From Dactylis glomerata (Eukaryota; Streptophyta; Magnoliopsida; Poales; Poaceae), in assembly GCA_007115705.1 (NCBI GenBank), contig QXEO01000339.1, forward strand, positions 3,676,191-3,740,190: DNA of 64,000 bases, read 5' to 3'. Under the pieces are notes generated by a model that worked only from the letters and a program-made list of their open reading frames with translations, searched no databases and was not told where the DNA came from. Position 1 is the stretch's first letter, and each line of letters opens with the position of its first letter. Positions 32,337 to 43,399 of this stretch are shown piece after piece. A program made the position numbers and the translations under genes.

Positions 32337-32565
32337 GAGCAAGAGCCAATGCTAATTTCGATTTTGAGGAAACAAATCACAATTTGCCACTGTTAAGTAC
32401 GATTTAAGAACCGTTCCATTCTATTTTCTAGTCTCAACCGAACACCTGCTAGAACCGTTCCATTCTATTTTTTGGTCCCAACTGAACACAGGAACGGAAC
32501 CGTTCCATTCCTCTGGAACGGAACCATGACATTCCATTCCACTTCGTTCCCGAACCGAACACACC

Positions 32566-33171
32566 TTAGTAGCTGTCACGCACCCAAAAGCAGTACATAA
32601 CCATTGCATTGTTTTTTAAATTTGCAAAATATTGATGCAAATTGTTATAGAGATTTTCATGTTAGCTCTGCAATCTGCTTGTAGGCATGGCTCATCTTGT
32701 CTAGCATACCTGTTCTTCGAGTTTCAAGAGCCAAAGTCCTCACATTTACTCGGAAACATCTCATGTAACAATGAATATATATGTGATGACGTTGATTCTG
32801 AATGCCTGCATAAAAGTAATGTGTATTTTCAGTTGTAGCATCTACCAGGCTTTTTTACTTCTTTGCTTTGAAGCTGTTAAATGTATATTGTTTCTTGGGG
32901 TCTTTGCATCTTGATTTTTTAGTCATGATGGTGCATCCGATTTTCTGTGATTACATTCCATGATAAAAGGGTCGTTGTATACTGTTTCTACAGGTTTTCT
33001 TGAATTAAATCCGTGGCTTATCTTCATATATGATAGTGGTTTCATTAGTAGTTGGAATAAAAAGATGTCGATGACGAGAAACTAAAAATATGCAACTCAT
33101 TAAAGCGGTGTGGGATTTAAAAGACTTACAGATAAAAAGTATCATAATACTCAGTACAATTTTCTCAAGAT
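32566..33171. other. AT-rich stretch, no gene seen
   Basis: About 600 bases lie between the Harbinger-type element and a Helitron-like 3' end. A 68-codon frame at 32632 has no recognisable features. It may be the body of the Helitron-like element ending at 33202. Confidence 0.5.
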
Positions 33172-33202
33172 TACACGTGCGTTGCACATGCACAATTACT
33201 AG
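33172..33202 (+). mobile_element. Helitron-like 3' terminus (candidate)
   Basis: The sequence ACACGTGCGTTGCACATGCAC can form the short GTGC/GCAC stem typical of grass Helitron 3' ends. CTAG follows after five bases at 33199-33202, then T. A matching 5' terminus was not found with confidence, so element length is unknown. Confidence 0.45.
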
Positions 33203-33952
33203 TGATCCTAATTACCATCGTCATTAGCGCTAAAACACCCTGAACGGACAACACCTCGCTAACAAAGAGACCCGTTCGGTAAAAAACAACACAACCCTCC
33301 CTTTTTCCCCCAAATAGCGTCGCCATCTAAAAAAACACTGCCGCCCATCCCCCATCAGCCACCGCCGCCGGCCATCCCCAACGTCGACGCTATCGGCCGA
33401 CCGCTGCCCGTCCCAGCGCCCGTCGACGCCGATTGCCTCCCGTCCAAGCACTCTCCTCCCAGCGCAGACGTCGACCGTCATCCTTCCCCATCGCGGCCAG
33501 GTCGACGCCAATCCACTTCAACCGACGGTGTAGCGACCGCTGACCGCCGCCCATCTCGATTTCCGCAGATCGCCGCCCGTCCCGGATCCCACAGATTGCC
33601 GCCCATCCAAGGGCCTGCCGACGGTCCTAGCGCCGACGGGATTGGACGGACACCGGCGCCGACGGGATTGGACGGACGCCGACGCTGACGGGATTGGATG
33701 GACGCCGGCGCCGACGCCAATCATCGACCGTCCAGCGCCATCACCGATCACCGCCCCGTCCAAGCGCACGTCGACTATCCCAGCGCCAACGTCGACCGTC
33801 CCCATCGCGACGACACTGTCCTCCACGATGCGCTGCCCGTCGCGAGGACGCCAAACCGGCGATGTAGTGGTCCTCCAAGGTACCTTCATATTCTACCTAG
33901 GCTCTTCGAAATTCATTTGCGGACAAATAACCATACAATTTTATGATGTATT
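33203..33952. other. GC-rich anonymous sequence left of Copia D
   Basis: The stretch is rich in CCGTCC, GCCG and GTCGACG words, with several overlapping open frames on both strands and no recognisable protein. It includes the 26-bp minisatellite at 33635-33712 and becomes AT-rich from about 33890. Confidence 0.5.
33635..33712. repeat. 26-bp minisatellite, three copies
   Basis: Three consecutive 26-base units begin GACGGGATTGGA at 33635, 33661 and 33687, with one to three differences between units. Confidence 0.9.
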
Positions 33953-34941
33953 TGTTGAATATATAAGCAATTTACCATAAGATTTAATCCGAAATAACCA
34001 ATAATAAAGCATGATGATAATTGCAGGAATTAACCTAATCATGCATACTAGCAGAGTAGACGAACAGATCACATCTAACACAGATAAAGAGATCACATCT
34101 ATTCCAAATGCTAGTACAAGAAATTGTAACATAAACTGGAAAAGATGAGTACAGATTGCATACGGTGCTGCATGAGGATTCACGTTCGCGTTCAGATTCG
34201 TGTTGGTGTTGAGGTTCGCGTTGGCGTTGGCACCAGCGTCGTCAGCCATGTCGTCGATGTAGAGGCTGCTGATGTCCGGAAAGAAGTCCTCGTCGGGGAA
34301 GGAGTCATCGGTCGACGTGATTCCGTCAGTAGTCGCGCAGAAGCGCTCCCCAAAAACCTGATCGCCCCTCACCCGTACAGGTTCATAAGAGGCGGGGTTC
34401 CGGAGGCCTACTGTCCCGTTGTCCGGTGCACGCCGGAAGAAGGGATGGAGAAGGTGTAGCGGCGGCGCAAGGCTTTGGAGCGAGAGACGGGATGTGATAC
34501 GGCGTGATTAGGGTTTGCGCCTAAGCCTGCTTATATAGCGTCGGTCGGGTAAGACGTGGGGCGCAGCCCACGTCCGAGTTAGTAACAGCCCACAATCCGG
34601 AAAAAACGGAAACGGTTGATAGAGAAATAACTCGCGCAGTAATTTTCCCAAACAGCAAAAAGATAAGTAAGCTCGGCACCGAGGCACAATTCCGCAAACC
34701 GCGGCGCGCGCACGCGTCGTGGCGAGGCGAGCGGCGGAGGAGGAGCGCGCGTGTAAGCCTCTCCTCTTCTCTCACTTTAGGAGGTAGTAGAACACCCCAC
34801 TATATATATTGGTGCAACTCTCCTCAAACTAGCAAGGTGGGACTAAACTTTGGTACCACCCCTTGTTAGGCATGAATGGGCCATGAGAATTTTAGAATTT
34901 GTATTGGGCCATGGACCAAAGCCCACAACCAAATTCCAACA
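33953..34941 (-). repeat. 3' LTR of Copia element D
   Basis: On the minus strand it starts TGTTGGAATTTGG at 34941, right after a polypurine tract, and ends ...ATTCAACA at 33953, so TGTTG/CAACA ends match. It includes a TATA-type CTATATAAGC near 34530 and a promoter-proximal GC-rich leader. The left border is inferred from the inverted terminus. The 34178-34236 segment is a six-base-period repeat (NANANLNTNTN in one frame). Confidence 0.7.
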
Positions 34942-34954
34942 ATCCCCCACAAAG
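34942..34954 (-). other. Polypurine tract of Copia D
   Basis: The minus strand reads CTTTGTGGGGGAT directly before the LTR start at 34941. Confidence 0.75.
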
Positions 34955-35503
34955 TCTCATTGGCACATCTCATCACATCACATCAAACAGTTACAGAACA
35001 TTGTTTATATACCGGTGCGAGGTGGAGACTGTTAAGTTGAACTTCCACTCAGAACTTTATGCTACACTAGATTGCAACTTGAATAGTGGACTATGCCTTG
35101 AACTACAAGTTTGGTGCGCACTAGTTTCACACAAAGCCTAGACCGATACTAGGCTGCCGCAAGGCTTCCCCGCGGTTTGGAGTTTATGCGTCATACTCCA
35201 TGGTCTTTCATGAGTTTATTAGAGAGCACCCAACTCCCATAGACTGCGACGTTTGACAGTCAGACTCATATAGGTGTGTTCTTCAAAAGATGTTCTGTAG
35301 GACAACATATTTGCTATAAACAAGCCACTTAGAACACATTAAGATAAATATCAACCTGCCATGCAGAATAGGAGAGTATTGCATCTATATGGAGTGGTAG
35401 TATAATGTAAGGATACTCTCCTCTCAGCTGACCAACAGCTTATCTCCCAACTCTAATTCACGGGATCTCCGATCACATAGAGTGGGCTACCACTGTGGGC
35501 AAC
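34955..35503 (-). other. 3' non-coding region of Copia D
   Basis: About 550 bases lie between the end of the RNase H remnant and the polypurine tract. No further coding sequence is visible. Confidence 0.6.
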
Positions 35504-35885
35504 TCAAAGTGTGGGTCTCAAACCCATCTCCCTCGATGCATTATCTATCACATTGCGTGATAGACCCTTTGTGAAGGGATCTGCCAGATTTTTAGATGTT
35601 TGGAATAATCCAACGCAATAACTCTGGAGTTTCTCATTTTCCTGACAGATTTTAGTCTCCTCTTCACATGTCTTGATGACTTCATATTGTCCTTAGAACT
35701 GTTTACTTTGATGATCACAGTTCATAGGAATTGCGGGTATAGGTTTTTCAACCACAGGCAAGTCCATCAAGAGCTCTCGAAGCCACTCTGCTTCAACAGT
35801 GGATGTGTCTAATGCTGTGAGTTCTGCTTCCATAGTTGATCTCGTTAAGATGGTCTGCTTGCAAGACTTCCAGGAAACAGCGCCA
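35504..35885 (-). pseudogene. C-terminal RNase H remnant of Copia D
   Basis: On the minus strand the text AVSWKSCKQTILTRSTMEAE follows directly from position 35885, then ALDTSTVEAEWLRELL. The end of the polyprotein, NLADPFTKGLSRNVIDNA and then REMGLRPT, stops at 35504. These are the hallmark end motifs of Copia RNase H. The middle part is frame-disrupted. It joins in frame with the GGG codons at 47336-47345 across the Athila insertion, which shows that the insertion split one Copia gene. Confidence 0.85.
35881..35885. other. Target site duplication CGCCA (left copy)
   Basis: CGCCA precedes LTR L1 and occurs again directly after L1 (37508-37512) and directly after L3 (47336-47340). Confidence 0.9.
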
Positions 35886-37507
35886 TGCTACTCGTGTGAT
35901 GGCGCCAGAAAAGACTGTGGCGTTTAGTTGACGTGGGAGCAGTATGTCCTTGTGCGTGGTGATGACCAGCCCGTTGGGAACCCCAAGAGGAAGGTATGAT
36001 GAGTGTAGCGGCTAGTTTTCCCTCAATTAAGAAACCAAGGTTTATCGATCAGGAGAAGAGAGACGATGACGACTGAAGGTGTTTGTGGAACCTGCACACA
36101 CACAAACAAATACTTTGTCCCCAACTTGCGATGAGGTTGTCAATCTCACCGGTTTGCTTGAAACAAAGGTTATGAGTGTATCGAGTGGAAAACAGTAGTA
36201 ATATGCTAGTAAAGTAAACAGTGCGGGAAAAGTAAACAGGTGATTGCAATATGATTAAAATAGGACCGGGGTCCACGGTTCACTAGTGGTGTCTCTCCAT
36301 AGATAAAATAACATGCTGGGTAAACAAATTACAGTTGGGCAATTGATAGAATAAAGATAACGTGATATGTCAAGAAGATCACTATGAGATTCACTCTGGG
36401 CATTACAACAAAATACATAGACCGCCATCCAACTGCATCTATGACTAATAATCCACCCCCGGGGATATCATCCGAACACCCTAGAAGTATTAAGTTGCGA
36501 ACAACAGATAATTGCATTAAGCAAAGTGTGTAATGTAAACAAAGCATATGCCCTTGAGCATATGAATGTTGTTTTCTCCCTAGTAGCAACAGCACATCTA
36601 CCACCTTAGAGGTTTCTGTCACTCCCCCAGGTGAAATAGAGACATGAACCCACTATCGAGCATAAATACCCCCTCTTGGAGTCACTAGCAACTACTCGGC
36701 CAAGATAGCTACTAACAACGGAGAGCATGCAAGATCATAAACAACATAGAGATAACAAAAGATATAATTCAGTACAGCAACTTAATCATAAACACCAATA
36801 TTCATCGGATCCCAACAAACCAACATCATAGTATTACATAACGGTGATCTCAATCATGTAGGGCAGCTCATGAGATCTAAACATGAAGCATATGGTAGAG
36901 AAGACAACCATCTAGCTACTGCTATGGACCCATAGTCCAAGGTAGACTACTCACTCATCGCTCCGGAGGCAAGCATGGCGATGAAGAAGACCTCCGGTGG
37001 CGATTCCCCTCTCCGGCAGGGTGCCGGGAAGAGCTTCTGGACCCTCCCGATCTTCGGGTCGACGGCGGCGGCGGATCGCGATGTATTCTGGAAAACTGAT
37101 CGGGGCTTAGGTTTTTCTCGTCATGGGGTATATGTAGGCGAAAGGAGGCTGTCAGAGGGGGTCCCACGCCCCCTCACACGGGGCTGGCGCGGCCAGGGGG
37201 GTGGCCGCGCCGCCCCTGTGTCTGGGGCCCACGTGGCCCCTCTCCGTCAGGTCTTCGGATGTTTGGGAGCTCCCCGGTGAAATATGACTTCAGGAACTTG
37301 TTTCGTCCAATTCCGAGAATATTTCCTGTGTATCACTTCTGAAACACAAAAACAGCAGAAAACAGGAAACTGGCACTGTGGCACTTCGTTAATAGGTTAG
37401 TTCCGGAAAATGTATAAAAATGCCACTAAGTGTAACGAAACAATAGGCAAATGGTGTAAAACAAAGTATGGAGCATCAAAAATTATAGATACGTCTGAGA
37501 CGTATCA
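35886..37507 (-). repeat. Athila-lineage LTR L1 (solo-like, next to Copia D on both sides)
   Basis: The 1622-bp LTR has plus-strand borders TGCTACTCG at 35886 and ...GACGTATCA at 37507. It is flanked on both sides by CGCCA and Copia D sequence with no internal Athila sequence attached, so it looks like a solo LTR. It shows about six differences from positions shared by L2 and L3. Confidence 0.92.
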
Positions 37508-38340
37508 CGCCACCACCAAGCGTAAACACATAACCACTCGTGGCCTTAGTCTCATCAGCATCAGAAATTCAATTTGAGTCACTATACCCTTCAAGTACCC
37601 TTGGATACCCAGAGTAGTGAACTCCATAGCTTGTAGTGCCACTCAAATAACGCAAAACCCTTTCAAGGGCTTGCCAATGAACATCTCTAGGATTTGACAC
37701 AAATCGACTCAACTTGCTAACAGCAAAAGAGATGTCAGGCCTCATCGCGCTGGCCAAATACATAAGCGAGCCAATAATCTGAGAATATCTCAGCTGATCT
37801 TTAGCATCCTTAGGATCTCCCTGATTCTTTTGAACCAACATGCTAGGATCATATGGCGTAGGAGAAGACTTGCAGTTGCTATACCCAAAACGACTCAAGA
37901 TCTTTTCCACATAGTGAGATTGAAGCAGTGTTATCCCACCATTGTCATCTCTCAGTAGCTTGATGTTCAAGATCACATCAGCCACTCCTAGATCTTTCAT
38001 CTCAAAACAATGAGATAGAAAGTCTTTGACCTCCTTGATAACATCAAGACTGGTCCCGAATATCAGTATATCATCAACATACAGACATAAGATGACTCCC
38101 TGGCCCCCACCATGGCGTTAGTACACACACTTGTCAGCTTCGTTAACAGCAAAGCCTACAGCAGTTAAAGTTCTTTCAAACTTCTCATGCCACTGCTTAG
38201 GTGCTTGCTTAAGACCATACAAAGACTTGAGCAACTTACACACCTTTCCTTCTTGACCACCTACCACAAATCCATCCGACTGATCCATATAAATCTCCTC
38301 GTCTAACTCTCCATTTAGGAAAGTCATCTTAATGTCCATT
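37508..38340 (-). pseudogene. Duplicated RT/RNase H segment of Copia D
   Basis: This segment is a second copy of 47336-48168, differing at about three positions by eye. On the minus strand it carries MDIKMTFLNGELDEEIYMDQ (end of the RT finger region), the YVDDILIFGTS catalytic motif and the RNase H linker from MKDLGVADVILNIKLL on. It shares with the other copy the stop after DKCVY (TAA, 38115-38117) and a stop after EGYSDSN, so both lesions predate the duplication. It ends abruptly at 38340, where gag sequence of the Athila-lineage element begins. Confidence 0.92.
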
Positions 38341-38848
38341 CTTAGTCAAAGACAGCAACCAATCTTTAGCCTTTCCTCTCAAAGAAAAAGGAAACAACTT
38401 GAGCTTAATAATATCACTATCAACATCCTTATATTTCTGCATCTCACATAGCTCAACAAAATTGTTGAGATGAGCTGCAGCATCTTCAGTACTAGCACCA
38501 GAAAATTGCTCTTTCATAACAAGGTTCAATAAAGCAGGCTTAATCTCATAAAAAGTAGTAGCAGGAACAGTTGGTGCAATAGGAGTGCAGATAAAATCAC
38601 TATTGTTCGTGCTAGCAAAGTCACACAACTTGGTGTTTTCAGGAGTACCCATTTTAGCAAAACGAAAGTAAACAAGTAAAGACAGCTACCAAGGATTCTA
38701 ATTTTTTTGGGTTTTTGATATAAAAAGCAATGTAGGTAAAATAAAATAAAGTAAAGCAAAACAAATAACAAAGTAAAGTATGTGTGTGCGAAGAACTCCC
38801 CTCGCAGAAGTCTTCTCTCTTCCCCGGCAACGGCGCCAGAAAAGAAGC
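38341..38848 (-). pseudogene. Duplicated gag 5' end with primer site of the gag-only element
   Basis: This segment is a copy of 45206-45713 with about two differences. It holds the start codon at 38652 and the first ~104 codons of gag (from MGTPENTKLCDF), the leader, and the primer site at 38821-38838 next to LTR L2. The frame runs through the junction and reads a few foreign codons. It is a broken piece and not a gene. Confidence 0.92.
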
Positions 38849-40470
38849 TGCTACTCGTGTGATGGCGCCAGAAAAGACTGTGGCGTTTAGTTGACGTGGG
38901 AGCAGTATGTCCTTGTGCGTGGTGATGACCAGCCCGTTGGGAACCCCAAGAGGAAGGTATGATGAGTGTAGCGGCTAGTTTTCCCTCAGTTAAGAAACCA
39001 AGGTTTATCGATCAGGAGAAGAGAGACGATGACGATTGAAGGTGTTTGTGGAACCTGCACACACACAAACAAATACTTTGTCCCCAACTTGCGATGAGGT
39101 TGTCAATCTCACCGGTTTGCTTGAAACAAAGGTTATGAGTGTATCGAGTGGAAAACAGTAGTAATATGCTAGTAAAGTAAACAGTGCGGGAAAAGTAAAC
39201 AGGTGATTGCAATATGATTAAAATAGGACCGGGGTCCACAGTTCACTAGTGGTGTCTCTCCATAGATAAAATAACATGCTGGGTAAACAAATTACAGTTG
39301 GGCAATTGATAGAATAAAGATAACGTGATATGTCAAGAAGATCACTATGAGATTCACTCTGGGCATTACAACAAAATACATAGACCGCCATCCAACTGCA
39401 TCTATGACTAATAATCCACCCCCGGGGATATCATCCGAACACCCTAGAAGTATTAAGTTGCGAACAACAGATAATTGCATTAAGCAAAGTGTGTAATGTA
39501 AACAAAGCATATGCCCTTGAGCATATGAATGTTGTTTTCTCCCTAGTAGCAACAGCACATCTACCACCTTAGAGGTTTCTATCACTCCCCCAGGTGAAAT
39601 AGAGACATGAACCCACTATCGAGCATAAATACCCCCTCTTGGAGTCACTAGCAACTACTCGGCCAAGATAGCTACTAACAACGGAGAGCATGCAAGATCA
39701 TAAACAACATAGAGATAACAAAAGATATAATTCAGTACAGCAACTTAATCATAAACACCAATATTCATCGGATCCCAACAAACCAACATCATAGTATTAC
39801 ATAACGGTGATCTCAATCATGTAGGGCAGCTCATGAGATCTAAACATGAAGCATATGGTGGAGAAGACAACCATCTAGCTACTGCTATGGACCCATAGTC
39901 CAAGGTAGACTACTCACTCATCGCTCCGGAGGCAAGCATGGCGATGAAGAAGACCTCCGGTGGCGATTCCCCTCTCCGGCAGGGTGCCGGGAAGAGCTTC
40001 TGGACCCTCCCGATCTTCGGGTCGACGGCGGCGGCGGATCGCGATGTATTCTGGAAAACTGATCGGGGCTTAGGTTTTTCTCGTCATGGGGTATATGTAG
40101 GCGAAAGGAGGCTGTCAGAGGGGGTCCCACGCCCCCTCACACGGGGCTGGCGCGGCCAGGGGGGTGGCCGCGCCGCCCCTGTGTCTGGGGCCCACGTGGC
40201 CCCTCTCCGTCAGGTCTTCGGATGTTTGGGAGCTCCCCGGTGAAATATGACTTCAGGAACTTGTTTCGTCCAATTCCGAGAATATTTCCTGTGTATCACT
40301 TCTGAAACACAAAAACAGCAGAAAACAGGAAACTGGCACTGTGGCACTTCGTTAATAGGTTAGTTCCGGAAAATGTATAAAAATGCCACTAAGTGTAACG
40401 AAACAATAGGCAAATGGTGTAAAACAAAGCATGGAGCATCAAAAATTATAGATACGTTTGAGACGTATCA
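38849..40470 (-). repeat. Athila-lineage LTR L2
   Basis: This is a 1622-bp LTR with a primer site on its low-coordinate side (38821-38838) and a polypurine tract on its high-coordinate side (from 40471). It therefore serves as the 3' LTR of the element to its right and the 5' LTR of the broken piece to its left, the arrangement produced by unequal LTR recombination. Confidence 0.92.
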
Positions 40471-40485
40471 AGCATCCCCAAGCTT
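40471..40485 (-). other. Polypurine tract of the gag-only element
   Basis: The minus strand reads AAGCTTGGGGATGCT next to LTR L2, identical to 31-45. Confidence 0.85.
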
Positions 40486-43399
40486 AACTCCTGCTCGTCC
40501 TCGAGTACGTAAGTGATAACAAAAGAATAATTTTTGAGGTGACATGCACCTACACAATCTTGATCATATATGTAAGCATTGGTGAGCTGGGATCAATAGA
40601 ACTTAAAACATGGGCATGAAAGATATAATCATGACAATAAGAACTTAGCAACCATGTTGTAAACATGCAAATGAACACAAACAAAAGATCATGATAATGA
40701 AACAATGAAAGTCAAACGTGTGTTCAAATCATAAGGAAAAACATGCAAATGGTTTTCAGCTTGTCCTTCAAAGAGAGCAAAACATAAATGCATAGGACAC
40801 CTCAAAGTTTAAGAGGGCGACTAGATACAAATAATTTAGGAACAAGTGAAACCAACAATATGAGTCAATCAATGAACTTTGGGACAATGCATATCACACT
40901 AAGAATGACAACTATGCTCTCTTAATGGTGCATAAAGAAAGAAGGTGGTGACTCAACATAAAAGTAGAAGAAAGGCCCTTCGCAGAGGGAAGCAGTGATT
41001 GCAAGTTTTATAACCTTCAAAAATTATGGTACTTACCGGCTTTGAGCTCTCATTGCCCCCATCATAAGCATCTTGAATGGTTAAAGTTAATGCGAGAACA
41101 ATTATGATGCATATGCTTGACAAATCATAAGTTGAAAACCTCGTGTCCCGTGAATACAAGTACCCAAACCATGCTAGTTTACTTAGAGTCCCAAGCAAGG
41201 CTCTTGTCATTGTAAGTATATGCATATCATTGAGAACCGCCAATGGGGTACCTCCGTGCCCGATGACATGGAACAAGCCCACACCAAAATGACAGGACAA
41301 GCAGACAATGAACACCTCGACATCTCTTTTATTTGCTATATTGTTTAGCTTTTTATTGTGAGATGCGTCGTCGAATGTTCACCATGGGTATGCTGCAAAT
41401 TTCCACCATGAATTATGCATGGCTTAGATTGGCGGCCCGGCGTTTCCCTAACACATATAAAAACTCCATGATCCTCACAAGATTCCCAATTCATTTCACA
41501 CAGCGGGCATCCATAAACAAAAGATCACGATATCAACTCAAAAAGAAGTGCAATGTTGAAAGCTTGCCCCATGACGGCATGGTTGGGCTAGAATCCAACT
41601 TACAACTTGCAAGCATAACAACTCAACATAAAAGACCACAATGTCAAATTTTTAGAACAGGAAAAAGTAAAGTGTGCCTTCCGGTTCGTGAGAGCTTTAC
41701 TGACCGAATTTCGCATAACACTGGTAAGAGTTTAATTTGAAGAGAATATAAAAGCAAGTCAAATTTACTTGGAATAGCAAATTGCTAGTAGGTATGTATG
41801 GTGGACACTTTGAAAAACTTTGGCTTTTAGGAGTTGGATGCACGAGTAGAGCTCATACTCAGTACAAGGCGAGGGCTAGCAAAAGACTGGGAGCGACCAA
41901 CTAAGAGAGCAATAATGGCCATAATCATGCAAAGCGACAAAGCGACATTAAAAGAAGCATACGATGGCATCAAAAGTCAAAAACTAAATGATCATGAAGG
42001 CTAATGGCGACTTTGGAAGAGTCTAACATGTGTGAGCATGCGCCAAGTCAACCCAAATAAAGCATCAAGGAGAAAACCAAAATAATGCTTCCATATAATA
42101 AAAACAACGCATGATTTTTCAAAGGCTCATTAAGCAATCTCAGTTATTTGAGACAAGTCATGCTACAGCAAAACCACTAAGCATACTATCAAAAAGACAT
42201 CAAGCATGACATGAAAAAGCCTAAGCCGCAATCTACACAAGCTCCTTCTTGTACCACTATTTTGCACAAAGCTTTTTCTCTTTTCCAACACCATTTGAAA
42301 TTTTTATAACAACCTCTTTTGATGAAAACCAATAAAGTTCAGAGGCAAAAATGCACCTTGATGAAAAGATATGACAAGATCTGAATGCATATCAAGGCGA
42401 AAACGAAAACCAAAAGCAGTAGCAGGAAAACTAGAATGCTCGATTTATAAGAGTGAAAACTAGAGCATTCTTTGCAAATGAAAACGAGTACATCTCCTCC
42501 AAAGGAAATTTGTTGGGGTCCAACCATTTATTGCAGCAAACAAACAAACTAAACAAACTAAGAAAACTAAAACAACTTACGCTCCAAGAAAAACACATAG
42601 TGCATGAAGCAATAAAAATATAGTGTTTTGAAAGGTGACCTGATTTTTGCCGATGAAGAAGGGGTGCCTCGGGGGCATCCCCAAGCTTTGACGCTTGTAC
42701 TTCTTGGATATTTCTTGGGGTGATGCATGGGCATCCCCAAGCTTGAGCTTTTGTCCAATCTTCAACTCATCTCATCATTCTCCAATCCCTACACTTGAAA
42801 ACTTCCTTCATACAAAACTAAACACAATTCTATTAGCAACATTAGTGCAAGCATAAAATATATTCAACCTCTTTTAGCTTCAGGTTTCAACCCAAAACCA
42901 CCGCATATAAAGTATATACTACTGTAGCAACTTCCACAAGAGTTCCATGATAAAAAAGAACTCAAAAGAAAGCGATAAAGTGGCAAAAACAAATATTGGC
43001 AGAAATCTGTCAAAACTGGACAGCTGATAATGGACGAATTTTTGAGGGATTTTCCGTTGCTCAAATCAAAAAGTGTTCAACTAAGAAAAGTTTGGATATA
43101 ACCTGGGGCATATGCACAAGAAATCGCAGGTCCAAAAGATATACAGAGAATTTTCACGAATTTTTACGGTGCAGCACCGAAAACAGTTTCAGGACAGCAA
43201 TAACCCCAAATCTTTGCCTCACTCCAATTAGAGGCTTCTCTTGGCACAAAAACGAAATAAACAAGATAAGGAGCGGTCATTACAGTAGTAATGACTTCCA
43301 AGACTCAATAAAATAAAAAGTACTGAAAAGAAAACATTGGGTTATCTCCCAAGAGTGCTTTTCTTTAACGCCTTTGAGCTAGGCGCAGAAAATTGCGAA
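40486..43399 (-). other. Long non-coding 3' region of the gag-only element
   Basis: About 2.9 kb sits where other Athila elements carry pol. No frame shows pol motifs; the longest frames (120-135 codons) are unremarkable. Two extra copies of the 14-base tract GCATCCCCAAGCTT lie at 42675-42688 and 42731-42744. Confidence 0.75.

Larger units (their letters stand above)
31808..32565. mobile_element. PIF/Harbinger-type non-autonomous element with GC-rich core
   Basis: The ends are GGGTGTGTTCGGTTGG at 31808 and, inverted, GGTGTGTTCGGTTCGG at 32565, with TTA at 31805-31807 and 32566-32568. Subterminal GGAATGG/CCATTCC blocks are also inverted. The core is a GC-rich minisatellite region (32086-32336). 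Many overlapping open frames on both strands here are products of that repeat and not genes. Confidence 0.75.

Noticed and set aside
31820..32407. Arg/Gly-rich frames up to 195 codons on both strands
   Set aside because: Produced by the GC-rich minisatellites with periods divisible by three; no protein family recognised.
36975..37280. Three near-identical 101-codon frames starting MAMKKTSGGDSPLRQ (36975, 39938, 46803)
   Set aside because: They lie antisense inside the Athila-type LTRs, and their repetition simply follows the LTR copies.
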